64,000 nt of DNA from Myxococcota bacterium (GTDB taxonomy: Bacteria > Myxococcota_A > UBA9160 > UBA6930). Every line of letters begins with the position of its first letter. The stretch's first letter is position 1. Under the pieces are notes generated by a model, which did no database searches, was not told where the DNA came from, and saw only the letters and a program-made list of their open reading frames with translations. Location: the NCBI GenBank assembly GCA_028285625.1, contig JANQOX010000001.1, positions 1 to 64,000 of the forward strand, in the 5' to 3' direction. The translations under genes were made by a program, and so were the position numbers. This document shows positions 48,015 through 57,345 of the stretch, in pieces.

Positions 48015-49259
48015 ATGAAGCGCGAGGTCGAACTCTCCATCCTCGACGAGCTGTTCCGACAGCTCGACGACAAGCGCAACGTCGATGCGGGCGTGATGTA
48101 CCAGAACCCGACCTCGGTCTACACCTCCACCGAGGTGGCCGATCGCGAGCGGGAGACGTTCTTCCGCGATCACCCGCAGCTGATCGCTCTCTCTGGCTCG
48201 CTGCCCGAGCCCGGCTCCTACATGACCGTCGACGACTTCGGGGTTCCGGTGCTGGCCACGCGCGACTCCGACGGGCGCTTCCGGGCCTTCGTCAACGCGT
48301 GCCGCCACCGGGGCGCGCGCGTGGCCGAGGGCCAGGGCAAGGCCGCCGCCTTCAAGTGCCCCTTCCACAACTGGGTCTACAGCAACCGGGGAGAGCTGAC
48401 GGGGATTCCGCTGGCAGACCACGTGGGTGCGCTAGACCGGTCGTGTCACGGTCTGGTCGAGCTCCCGGCCGTGGAGCAGGGGGGCCTGCTCTGGGTGCAC
48501 CCGCGGGCGGACGGACGCATCGATCTCGAGCAGCAGCTCGGGGACCTGGGGGCCGAGATCGCCTCCTGGGGCTTCGGTGATCTCCGGCTCGTGGGAGAGA
48601 GCGTGATCGAGGGCCGTCTCAACTGGAAGCTCGCCAACGACACCTTCGGTGAGACCTACCACTTCTCGCGTCTGCACAAGAACACGCTGGGACAGATCTT
48701 CCACGGCGACGTCCTCGGCTACGAGGAGTTCGGTCGCAACCACCGCTTCGTCATCGCCACCAAGCGCCTCGACGAGCTCCGCGCGAAGCCGAGGAACGAG
48801 TGGAGCCTGCTCGATGCCACGAGCCCGCTCTACTACCTCTTTCCCAACATCCAGCTCTCCTTCGGACGGGGGACGGTGAGCCTGATCAAGATCTACCCCG
48901 ACCCGGAGCGCCCTGGTGATCCGAGCCACTCGCGGACGCGCGTGCTCCACTACTTCAGTCAGGAGGCCATCGACCTGGCAGAGGCGGCCGGAGAGCATGG
49001 CGTCACGGCCGAGAACACCTATAGCGCCGAGGCCAGCCGCGATCCTGACGCGGTGCTCACCCTTTCCGCCTTCACCGAGGTCTTCGACAGCACCATCGAG
49101 AAGGAGGACTACCTGATGGGCGAGCACCAGCAGAGGGCCGCGGAAAGCGGACAGCTCGAGCATCTGGTCTTCGGACGCAACGAGCCCGCGCTCCACCACT
49201 ACCACAGCCACTTCCGCGACGCGCTCGGGCTGCGACCCCTCCAGCAGATCGACCCCTGA
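48015..49259 (+). CDS. Rieske [2Fe-2S] aromatic ring-hydroxylating oxygenase alpha subunit
   Basis: CRHRGARVAEGQGKAAAFKCPFHNWVYSNRGELTGIP and NWKLANDTFGETYHFSRLH. Confidence 0.95.
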   Translation: MKREVELSILDELFRQLDDKRNVDAGVMYQNPTSVYTSTEVADRERETFFRDHPQLIALSGSLPEPGSYMTVDDFGVPVLATRDSDGRFRAFVNACRHRGARVAEGQGKAAAFKCPFHNWVYSNRGELTGIPLADHVGALDRSCHGLVELPAVEQGGLLWVHPRADGRIDLEQQLGDLGAEIASWGFGDLRLVGESVIEGRLNWKLANDTFGETYHFSRLHKNTLGQIFHGDVLGYEEFGRNHRFVIATKRLDELRAKPRNEWSLLDATSPLYYLFPNIQLSFGRGTVSLIKIYPDPERPGDPSHSRTRVLHYFSQEAIDLAEAAGEHGVTAENTYSAEASRDPDAVLTLSAFTEVFDSTIEKEDYLMGEHQQRAAESGQLEHLVFGRNEPALHHYHSHFRDALGLRPLQQIDP

Positions 49260-49411
49260 GCTCCCGGGACGATGCCGCTCGGCTACGCCTTGCGAAGGGA
49301 GTACGTGTTGGAGGCGGACGTCGTCACGCGAAGAAGCCGGGCGTCGGCGTTGGGCCAGGAGCCCGAAGCCCGAAGTCGCCGGGATCCATGCGGGGCCTTC
49401 CGTGTCGAACC

Positions 49412-50263
49412 TCAGGAACTCGGCTTCGGGAACAGGAACTGCACCTGGAAGCGGAGCTGCCAGTCGGCGCTGGGGCCGTCGGGCGTGGCCGCGTTCCAGT
49501 AGGCCTGGAGGCTCGTGTTGATTGGGAGCTTCCCGATCCGGAACACCCGGCCGATGCCACCACCGAGCGGGACGAGCCACCGGTCGTCATCGAGCTCCCA
49601 GTTCGCCGTCAGGATGGGTGCCGTCACCGCGTACCAGCCGTGGTCGAAGTTGTAGTTGATGAAGGGCTGGATGATGGTGAGGTTCACGTCGCTGCGGTCG
49701 CCGTCGCCGGCGAAGGACCAGAAGTGCTTCACCAGGCCACCGGCGACCCAGGGCCCGCCGAGGACCAGGGCGACGACCGACGGCCCCACCGAGTGCTTGC
49801 CGGTCCCGAGAAGGTCGTCGCTCGCGGTATCGAAGAGGAAGGCCGGCCCTGCGCCCCAGGTGACCGAGGCCTTCTCGCCACCGAAGAGCGCCTCGGGGCC
49901 GTCGAAGCTGAAGCCGTCCGTCGGCGAGACGAACGCGGTGAAGTCGAGATCCCCCGTCCCGAACTCGGATGCCACACCGGGCGCCAGGGAAGGCACGTAG
50001 CGGATCGGCAGGATCGTACGCGTGATCACGTTCCAGCCGTCGCTGATCCCGATGGGAACGACCGGCTGGATGTTCATCGTCCAGCCCGTGTCGTCGTTCG
50101 GGCCCAGCCCGAAGTCGAAGTTGTTCTGGAGCGGGAGGCTGATCAGGTCGGCGATCGGGTTCTGGGTCTTCTTCGCGAGATCCGAGTCCGAGTCCTGGGC
50201 CAGGGCGGGCGAGCAGAGGGCGAGGGCCCAGGCCATGGTGAGCGTCAGGCATCGGATCTTCAT
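49412..50263 (-). CDS. Outer-membrane beta-barrel-like protein ('neuromedin U'-type/transporter family)
   Basis: Signal peptide; LAKKTQNPIADLISLPLQNNFDFGLGPND.TGWTMNIQPVVPI, family-typical. Confidence 0.85.
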   Translation of the reverse strand: MKIRCLTLTMAWALALCSPALAQDSDSDLAKKTQNPIADLISLPLQNNFDFGLGPNDDTGWTMNIQPVVPIGISDGWNVITRTILPIRYVPSLAPGVASEFGTGDLDFTAFVSPTDGFSFDGPEALFGGEKASVTWGAGPAFLFDTASDDLLGTGKHSVGPSVVALVLGGPWVAGGLVKHFWSFAGDGDRSDVNLTIIQPFINYNFDHGWYAVTAPILTANWELDDDRWLVPLGGGIGRVFRIGKLPINTSLQAYWNAATPDGPSADWQLRFQVQFLFPKPSS

Positions 50264-50435
50264 CGCGGTCTCCCGGTGGGTCACGGCGATCGCAGCGGCC
50301 GCCGTGCGCGTGCACGTTTTAGCGCAGGTCCTCGATTCCACTACGGGTGGGCCCGGGCCTTGGACTCCCGGCTTCTTCTCCGGCACGCTGCCGCAGGGGG
50401 ATCGGCTCGCCGGCCGGCGGAAGTGGAGGTCGAAA

Positions 50436-51455
50436 TTGGCACTCGAGGAAGCCTGGGCCTGGCTGGACGCGAAGCCGCGACTGCCGCTGGCCCACCTGCC
50501 GACACGGCTCGAGCCCCTGGATCGCCTGTCGCAAGAGCTGGGCGGGCCGCGCATCTGGTGCAAGCGGGACGACTGCACCGGGCTCGCCACCGGCGGAAAC
50601 AAGACCCGCAAGCTCGAGTACCTGCTGGCGGACGCCAGGAGGGCCGGTGCGAGCACGGTCGTCACGTTCGGCGGCGTCCAGTCGAACCACGCGAGGCAGA
50701 CGGCGGCCGCCTGCGCGAAGGCGGGCTTCGACTGCCATCTCGTGTTGAGCCGGGTGGTCGACTGGCGGCATCCCGCCTACGAGCGGTGCGGCAACGTGCA
50801 GCTCGACCGGTTGCTCGGCGCAAAGGTCCACCTCTTCGATGCGGACCAGACCGCAGACGGCGCCCTCGCGCTGATCCAGGAACTCGCGAACGGCGAGGGC
50901 GCTCCCTACGTGATCCCGACGGGCGGCTCCAACGCGGTCGGCGCACTGGGCTATGCGCGCGCGGCCCTGGAGCTGGCCGTGCAATGCGAAGAGCACTTCG
51001 CCTTGACCGACGTCTTTCACGCCACGGCGAGCGCCGGAACGCAGAGCGGTCTCCTGCTCGGTTTTGGTGCAGCGGAAGCGGCGGTCCGGGTGCACGGCGT
51101 CCAGGTGTACAGCCCTGACCGCGCGAGCTTCGCCGCAACGATCTCGGGGATGGTCGCCGAGGCTCGGGGCGAGGACGCGCCGGGGCGACCGCTCGAAGAC
51201 GACGACATCCGGATCGAGCAGGGCTACCTGGGGGACGGGTATGGGATCCCTACCGCCGCCGGCCTCGAAGCCGTGGGCCTCGTGGCCCGACTGGAAGGGC
51301 TGCTTCTCGACCCCGTCTATTCGGGCAAGGCGATGTCTGGCCTGATCGATCAGATCGCTACGGGGGCGCTCCGCGACCGATCGGACGTGGTGTTCCTGCA
51401 CACCGGCGGCAGCGCGTCGCTACCGGCCTACGACGACGTGCTCGGCGCCCCCTGA
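50436..51455 (+). CDS. PLP-dependent D-cysteine desulfhydrase / ACC deaminase family (TTG start)
   Basis: LPTRLEPLDRLSQELGGPRIWCKRDDCTGLATGGNKTRKLEYLLADA; VQSNHARQTAAAC; YVIPTGGSNAVGALGY. Confidence 0.9.
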   Translation: MALEEAWAWLDAKPRLPLAHLPTRLEPLDRLSQELGGPRIWCKRDDCTGLATGGNKTRKLEYLLADARRAGASTVVTFGGVQSNHARQTAAACAKAGFDCHLVLSRVVDWRHPAYERCGNVQLDRLLGAKVHLFDADQTADGALALIQELANGEGAPYVIPTGGSNAVGALGYARAALELAVQCEEHFALTDVFHATASAGTQSGLLLGFGAAEAAVRVHGVQVYSPDRASFAATISGMVAEARGEDAPGRPLEDDDIRIEQGYLGDGYGIPTAAGLEAVGLVARLEGLLLDPVYSGKAMSGLIDQIATGALRDRSDVVFLHTGGSASLPAYDDVLGAP

Positions 51456-51589
51456 AGCCTGCCCTCGGGGCACGCAGCTTCGCGAATGCGCTTCAGCGAC
51501 GAGGATCGCCCCTTCAGGGTTGCCTGGAGGCATGGCCAGGGTGTAGAAGCCAGGAGGGGTTGGGAGACACCCGAAGGAGGGGTAGCTCC

Positions 51590-51934
51590 ATGGTACGAGT
51601 TCTGGTCGTTCTATTGGTACTGGTGCCCGGCGTTGCGTTCGCCCAGGAGCGGGTCGTGCTCGAGACGGTCACGCTGCAGCCGCAGGAGAAGAAGTCGGCC
51701 TCCATCGATGCGACGAAGAAGACCCGAATCGGATGGAATCACGTGGAAGAGGCGACCTCGGATACCTGCAAGAACAACTGCGTGATGATGACCCCGCCCG
51801 GAATGTCTGGCTACGCCCAGGCCACGGGCGGCTCCATGCGGCTCGACCCGATCGACGGGAAGATCACGGTGATCCTCGAGAACGTCGAGGCGTTCCCCCT
51901 CGAGATCGTGATCTACAGGGAAGAGCTCCCGTAG
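51590..51934 (+). CDS. Small secreted protein of unknown function
   Basis: Signal peptide MVRVLVVLLVLVPGVAFA; conserved-looking Cys pair TCKNNC. Confidence 0.7.
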   Translation: MVRVLVVLLVLVPGVAFAQERVVLETVTLQPQEKKSASIDATKKTRIGWNHVEEATSDTCKNNCVMMTPPGMSGYAQATGGSMRLDPIDGKITVILENVEAFPLEIVIYREELP

Positions 51935-51995
51935 CAGGCATCAGGCAGGGCGCTGCCAAGGTCGCGCCCGCTTGCACGGATCCGTCGCCGTCTTC

Positions 51996-52976
51996 CTAGA
52001 GGCGCCGGCCGAGCTTCTGCGCCAGGCGCGGGGCCACGCCGGGGCGGCTCCAGGGGCAGATCGGGAGGCAGGCTGCGCAGCCCTGGTGCTCGTTGAAGAA
52101 GGGCAGGCAGCGATCGAAGTCGACGTACCACTTCTCGACCCCGCGGACGAGCTGCTTTTCGTCGTGGATGGCGTCGACCGGGCACGCCGCGGTGCACAGG
52201 CGGCAGTTCTCGCAAAAGCCATCGGCACCGAACTGGCGTGGCGCGTCCACGCGAGCGGGTACCGACGTCAGTACGCAAGCCAGTCGAAACCGGGCACCGA
52301 GCTCGTCGTTGATGATCGAGCCGTGCTTGCCCAGCTCGCCGAAGCCCGCGGCGAGGGCGGCGGGGATCAGATTGATCGGGCCCGCCTGGGGCCCGCTGTG
52401 CCCCTCGGCCTCTTCACCCTGGGACCGAAGCCAGTCGGCGACCTCGAGCGCGACGCGTAGTCCGCGGTTGTATTGCTTCATCACCTCGGCACTCGCCTCG
52501 GGCTCGGGCGCCGTGTTCAGCGGGTCGTAGTCCATGGCCACGCCGATCATCACGACCTTCGCGTGGGCGACGGCGTAGCCCTCGAAGACCCACTGGGGGT
52601 CCATGTCCACGATGCCCACCAGTTCGGCGCCCGCCCCGCGAGCGACGTCGCGCAGCGCCTCGGACCACTGCTCGGGTGTTCGCGCGGCGGCGGCCGTCGG
52701 CTCGACCGGTGCCTGCGGCTGGTCCTGGAGCCCGGCGTTCTCGAGCACGAGCCCGAGCAGCTCGGTGTTGCTGGCCGAGCGTGCCCCCATCCATCTCTGC
52801 AGGGGTCCATGGGGCGTGGCCGACGGGTCGTGCCAGTAGATCGGCGTCGGGCGGCGCTGCTCCGGCTCCCCGAGACCATTGATCTCGTTGCCCGAGATCT
52901 CGGGCCAGAGCGCCATCTGCTCCTCGGAAGGCGTCCAGGGCTGCGCGACCTCTTTGCTCGCCTTGCGATGCGGCAC
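51996..52976 (-). CDS. QueG/reductive-dehalogenase-like 2x[4Fe-4S] protein (GTG start)
   Basis: GFGELGKHGSIINDELGARFRLACVLTSVP; CENCRLCTAACPVDAI; GCAACLPICPWSRPG; GGGAGAGGAG Shine-Dalgarno region upstream of GTG 52976. Confidence 0.82.
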   Translation of the reverse strand: MPHRKASKEVAQPWTPSEEQMALWPEISGNEINGLGEPEQRRPTPIYWHDPSATPHGPLQRWMGARSASNTELLGLVLENAGLQDQPQAPVEPTAAAARTPEQWSEALRDVARGAGAELVGIVDMDPQWVFEGYAVAHAKVVMIGVAMDYDPLNTAPEPEASAEVMKQYNRGLRVALEVADWLRSQGEEAEGHSGPQAGPINLIPAALAAGFGELGKHGSIINDELGARFRLACVLTSVPARVDAPRQFGADGFCENCRLCTAACPVDAIHDEKQLVRGVEKWYVDFDRCLPFFNEHQGCAACLPICPWSRPGVAPRLAQKLGRRL

Positions 52977-53116
52977 GTCTCCTCTCCCTGGGTTCGGATT
53001 CGACGTCGCGTTCCTCACGGATCGGGAGGCAACGCGAACGAGCCTAGCGCGGGCGCGCGAGTCGATCCTCATCGTGGGCCGGTGCCGGTGGAGCCGTCCC
53101 CGCTGTACGCTATTCC

Positions 53117-53330
53117 GTGTCACCCGCACTCTGGCGTCCGCTCGGCATGGAGAACGACGCAGGAGTACATGGCACTCGGGATCTACGGCCAGAACATCTA
53201 CGTGAACACCCGGCACCGGGTCGTGGTCGTGAAGAACTCCGCCGACCCGTCGTTCCAGGCCAACGGTTTCGAGAACGGCCGTATCGCCGTCGAGCTCTGG
53301 CGAACGATCGCCGCCGACCTGGCCGACTGA
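53117..53330 (+). pseudogene. Remnant of a beta-lactamase-family serine hydrolase with internal deletion and frameshift
   Basis: SPALWRPLGMENDA (frame 2) followed by EYMALGIYGQNIYVNTRHRVVVVKNSADPSFQANGFENGRIAVELWRTIA (frame 3): two separated family motifs now adjacent in different frames. Confidence 0.75.
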
Positions 53331-53380
53331 ACGCCCCCCACTGGATGGGGACGAGCGTGCTCCAGTATCCTCGCGCCCGC

Positions 53381-54355
53381 TCAGCCGGTCACGGCCCGTC
53401 GGAAGCGTGCGCGGTAGGCGGAGGGGGAGACCCCGATCGACTGCTGGAACCTTCGTCGCATCGTCTCGGGCGACCCGAAGCCGCAGGCGTCGGCGACATC
53501 CTCCACGCTCTGCCCCTCGCGCTCCAGCAGCTGCCGCGCCCGTTCGAGGCGCACGCGCTGCACGTAGTGCGCCGGTGGCTCGCCCGTCTGCTGCGAAAAG
53601 ACCCGGACGAAGTGCCGGGGGCTCATGCCCGCGCGTTGCGCGAGCTCGGCGACGCGATGATCTCCGCTCGGGTCTTCGGCTACCTCCGTCTGCACCCGTC
53701 GGATGCCAGGGTGCTCGGCGGTCGGTCGCTGCAGTGCTGCGCTGAACTGCGATTGCCCACCCGGCCGGTGGAGGAACATCACCAGGATGCGCGCGACCTC
53801 GAGTGCGATCTCGGGGCCGAGGTCCTCCTCGACCAACGCCAGCGCGAGATCGATCCCGGCGGTGATTCCCGCCGACGTATAGACGGGCCCATCCTTCACG
53901 TAGAGGGCGTCGCGCTCGACCGTCGCGTCCGGGACGAGACGTTCCAACCGTTCGAGCTCGCGCCAGTGCGTGGTGACGCGCCGTCCGGCCAGCACGCCGG
54001 CTTCGGCCAGGACGAAGGCGCCGCTGCAGATCGACACCACGCGGCGCGCGCGCCGCCAGCGCCGGCGGATCCACGCGGTGGCTCGCGGGTCGAGGGCCGC
54101 TTGGCCGAAGTCCATCCCGCCCGGAACCACTAGCGTGTCGATGGGCCCGCGAACCCGGGCGAGGCTCTCCACGCGAAGGCCCACGCCGCTCGCAGTCTCG
54201 GGGTTCGTGTTCGGCCCCGCGTAGGTGACGGCGTAGGCCGGCTTCCGCCCCGGGCTGCGCTGGCACTGGTTGGCCGCCATGAAGACATCCGCCGGGCCGG
54301 CGAGATCGAGCAGCTGCGTGCCGGGGAGTACCAGAAAAACGACCTGCCTGGGCAC
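53381..54355 (-). CDS. GlxA-family AraC-type regulator (DJ-1/PfpI + HTH_18)
   Basis: VFLVLPGTQLLDLAGPADVF; CSGAFVLAEAGVLAGRRVTTHW; AELAQRAGMSPRHFVRVFSQQTGEPPAHYVQRVRLERARQLLE. Confidence 0.95.
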   Translation of the reverse strand: MPRQVVFLVLPGTQLLDLAGPADVFMAANQCQRSPGRKPAYAVTYAGPNTNPETASGVGLRVESLARVRGPIDTLVVPGGMDFGQAALDPRATAWIRRRWRRARRVVSICSGAFVLAEAGVLAGRRVTTHWRELERLERLVPDATVERDALYVKDGPVYTSAGITAGIDLALALVEEDLGPEIALEVARILVMFLHRPGGQSQFSAALQRPTAEHPGIRRVQTEVAEDPSGDHRVAELAQRAGMSPRHFVRVFSQQTGEPPAHYVQRVRLERARQLLEREGQSVEDVADACGFGSPETMRRRFQQSIGVSPSAYRARFRRAVTG

Positions 54356-54438
54356 TCGAGCAGTATGGCATGAAATGAGGGGAATTTGTCATTTACGCCA
54401 GGAGGCCGAGGAGCGATCCTGGCCGCACGGAGGACGTC

Positions 54439-55341
54439 ATGGCCATCGTCGACCGGCCTCGTAGCGAGCTTCCCGGCAAGCTGAAGGGGCTCCACCTCTT
54501 CCACTATGGCGGGGCGCCCTGTGCACAGCGGGTACGGCTGGTGCTCGCCGAGAAGGGCATCCGGCGCGGTCCGGACGTGCCCTGGCGTTCGGACGCCGCG
54601 GCGCACCTTTCCGCGCCGGCGGGCACCTACATCGGACGCCCGGTGTCGCTGCCCCGTCAGGAGAACCTGAGCGAGGCCTACGCCGCGATCCACCCCCATC
54701 TCGTGGTGCCGGCCCTGGTGCACGACGGGGTGCTGCACATCGAGTCGGTCGACATCATGAACTACGTCGATCGCGAACTCCCGGGTCCTGCGCTCATGCC
54801 CGACGGTGAGGCCGGCGAGGCTTGTCGTTCGCTGGTCGCCCGCGCAGCCGAACTGCAGCCGGCGGTGCGCCACGTCACCTACCGGTGGAGCCTGGGGGGC
54901 CTCGCAAAGCTCGGCGCCGACAAACAAGCAGAGCTCGAGCGGCTCGATGCGCCCGACTCTCCCGAACAGCTGGCCGACTTCTACCGCCGCTTCAGCAACG
55001 GGGAGATTTCGGAGGACACCTTTGCCGACCACGTGACGAGCCTGACCGAGGGCTTCCGCGAGATCGAAGCCCGACTCTCCGACCGTCGCGCCTGGCTGTG
55101 CGGCGAGGCGTACTCGATGGCGGACATCATCTGGGTCGTGAAAGTGTTGCGGCTCGACGAGGCCGGGTACCCCTTTGCCAAGTCGTTTCCGCGCGTCCAG
55201 GCCTGGTTCGATCGGGCTCGCGCACGCCCCGGGTACCAGGAGGCCATCGCGCGCGACCTGGGCGTCGCTTCACGTTTCCTGCGCGTGCGAGGCCGGGTGC
55301 AGAACCTGCTCGGCCGGGGGTTGCGGAACGCGGCGAGCTAG
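54439..55341 (+). CDS. Glutathione S-transferase-like protein
   Basis: LHLFHYGGAPCAQRVRLVLAEKGI; NPH-like HPHLVVPALVHDGVLHIESVDIMNYVD; C-terminal GST helices. Confidence 0.9.
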   Translation: MAIVDRPRSELPGKLKGLHLFHYGGAPCAQRVRLVLAEKGIRRGPDVPWRSDAAAHLSAPAGTYIGRPVSLPRQENLSEAYAAIHPHLVVPALVHDGVLHIESVDIMNYVDRELPGPALMPDGEAGEACRSLVARAAELQPAVRHVTYRWSLGGLAKLGADKQAELERLDAPDSPEQLADFYRRFSNGEISEDTFADHVTSLTEGFREIEARLSDRRAWLCGEAYSMADIIWVVKVLRLDEAGYPFAKSFPRVQAWFDRARARPGYQEAIARDLGVASRFLRVRGRVQNLLGRGLRNAAS

Positions 55342-55384
55342 CGAGCCGCGGGGGAGGGCAGCCCGGCACGACGTAGCGTGCCGG

Positions 55385-56632
55385 TCAGCGCGACAGCTGC
55401 CAGCGCCCTTCCGGCAGGTCCAGAGCTTGCCGCGCCAGTCGCCGGGCCAGTACGTAGCCACCCCGGTCGTCCAGCACGACGTCGGCAAAGCCGCCGGTGT
55501 TGGTGAGGACCACCAGGGCGTCGCCCCGCGACGGCACGAGGATGAAGAGGCCCTGGAAGCCCGGATTGCTCCCCCACTGCCAGTAGGTGGGCGTCGGGCC
55601 CCCCGCCGTAGGGACCGTGTCGATACCGAGCCCCGCGCTCCAGCCCAGTCGCGCGTCGATGCGGGCTTGTGGTTCCAGCAGCAGGTCGCGCGTGTCTGCG
55701 TGAATGAGGTTTGGCTCGAGCATCTCCCCGGCGAAGCGCGCCATGTCTTCGGCGTTGGTGTGAAGGCTCGAAGGAAGGCGGATCTCGTCGTCCCACGGTG
55801 CGGTGGGCACGACGACCAGCGCCGCGGCGATGGCGAGGCCTGCGGTCGCCGTCAGGCCGTAGATCGCCATGGCCGCCGCGGTCCGTGCGCGGCGGCCACG
55901 CCCGACTGCCCGTTGCACCCACCAGAAACCACCGCCGAGCACGAGCAGGGCCAACGAGGGCGCTACGAACCGCGCGGCGCCCAGCGTGCGGCCCGCCAGG
56001 GTTCCGTAGAGCAGGTCGGCATGGCCCGTAGCGACGTCGTCGTCGTGAGGCCGCGCGTAGGTGGTGCTCGCCATGCCCAGGGGTTTGAACACGTTCTGCT
56101 GGAAGAAGGCCTCGGCGGCGCGGCCCCCGTTACCGGGCCCAAAGAGCTGCTGGAGCAGCAAGTAGCCTTGCCCGGCGTACGCGAAGGGCGCCGGCAGCGG
56201 ACACCCCGCGGCGTAGGTCTCCGCAAGCAGGGCGTTGCCCAGGCCCGCCGTGTGAGACAGCGCCTCGACCAGTGTGGGCGGGCGGCACCCGGGCGCGCTC
56301 GCCAGGCGGGGCGAGGACAGCGGCATGTCGAGTTGCCACGCGCCCTCGGCAACCCGCAGCAGCGCCCCATAGGCGGCGACGGGCTTGCCGAGCGACGCGG
56401 CCTGGAAGACCGTGCTCGGCGTGACGGGTTCGCCGCTGCGTTGGTCGCGTACGCCGTAGCCCTCGAGCCAGACGGTCTCGCCGCCTCGGATCAGCGCGAC
56501 GCTGGCGCCGCGTACCCCGGTTTCGGTCATCGCGCGTCGGATGAGGTCGCGAAGGCCCGCGACGTCCATGGCGCTCGCGGGTCCCGCTGCGAGCGCGACG
56601 GCCAGCGAGAGACACCGAATCGAGATCCGCAT
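55385..56632 (-). CDS. Beta-lactamase-family serine hydrolase with internal TM insertion
   Basis: QAASLGKPVAAYGAL (SxxK), YAGQGYLLLQQLF, C-terminal GSNPGFQGLFILVPSRGDALVVLTNT; two TM segments between. Confidence 0.88.
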   Translation of the reverse strand: MRISIRCLSLAVALAAGPASAMDVAGLRDLIRRAMTETGVRGASVALIRGGETVWLEGYGVRDQRSGEPVTPSTVFQAASLGKPVAAYGALLRVAEGAWQLDMPLSSPRLASAPGCRPPTLVEALSHTAGLGNALLAETYAAGCPLPAPFAYAGQGYLLLQQLFGPGNGGRAAEAFFQQNVFKPLGMASTTYARPHDDDVATGHADLLYGTLAGRTLGAARFVAPSLALLVLGGGFWWVQRAVGRGRRARTAAAMAIYGLTATAGLAIAAALVVVPTAPWDDEIRLPSSLHTNAEDMARFAGEMLEPNLIHADTRDLLLEPQARIDARLGWSAGLGIDTVPTAGGPTPTYWQWGSNPGFQGLFILVPSRGDALVVLTNTGGFADVVLDDRGGYVLARRLARQALDLPEGRWQLSR

Positions 56633-56695
56633 GGTTCTCCTGGGGCGCGCTCCGACGCTACCGCACTCGAGGAGGCCGTAGGGGGAGGGCGCCGG

Positions 56696-56738
56696 ACTGT
56701 CCCTCGATGCCGCACACGAGGGGCGCATTGGGGACAGT
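56696..56738. repeat. Inverted repeat ACTGTCCC-N27-GGGACAGT with nested CCCTCG/CGAGGG
   Basis: Read directly from sequence in the intergenic region between divergent genes. Confidence 0.7.
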
Positions 56739-56835
56739 TGGACAGCGACGTTGGCTGGGGCCCGCCTCACCGGGCGCTTTGGTGGCACGCTTCGTGCGAA
56801 GAGGTCGCCCAGGTCGGTAGCAGGGGGACGCTTTC

Positions 56836-57312
56836 ATGCATGGATCGAAGCAGCGGCGGCGCGCAGCACATCTCGGGACCGGTGCGGTGGCCGCGCTCGT
56901 CCTCGGCCTTGGAGCGGTCGCATTCGCCGACGCTCACGGGGGCGCGGCAGAGCCCAGTCAGGACGAGGTGGTCGGCCGCCAGGACTTCGTCCGCTACTGC
57001 GCGGCCTGCCACGGGACCGACGGTCGTGGCACGGGCTCGATGGCCGGGGAGTTGAAGACCCCGCCGGCCGACCTCACCCGCATCGCTGCGCGTCGCAACG
57101 GCGTCTTCCCGCAGGCCGAGATCCTGCGCATCGTCGACGGGCGCGACCCGGTGGTCTCGCACGGCTCGCGCGAAATGCCGATCTGGGGCCTCGAGTTTCG
57201 CAGCCAGGTCCAGCTTGGGCCGGCGAGCGAGGGTGTGGCCCGCGGTCAGGCGCTGCTGATCGTGCGCTATCTGGAGCGCATTCAGGTGGAAGACGCTCCG
57301 GACGAGGACTGA
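56836..57312 (+). CDS. Secreted mono-heme cytochrome c
   Basis: Signal/TM then FVRYCAACHGTDGRGTGSMAGELKTPPADLTRIA and distal Met. Confidence 0.92.
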   Translation: MHGSKQRRRAAHLGTGAVAALVLGLGAVAFADAHGGAAEPSQDEVVGRQDFVRYCAACHGTDGRGTGSMAGELKTPPADLTRIAARRNGVFPQAEILRIVDGRDPVVSHGSREMPIWGLEFRSQVQLGPASEGVARGQALLIVRYLERIQVEDAPDED

Positions 57313-57345
57313 GCCCTACGCCGGGCGCGGGTCCTGCGGCTGGTC

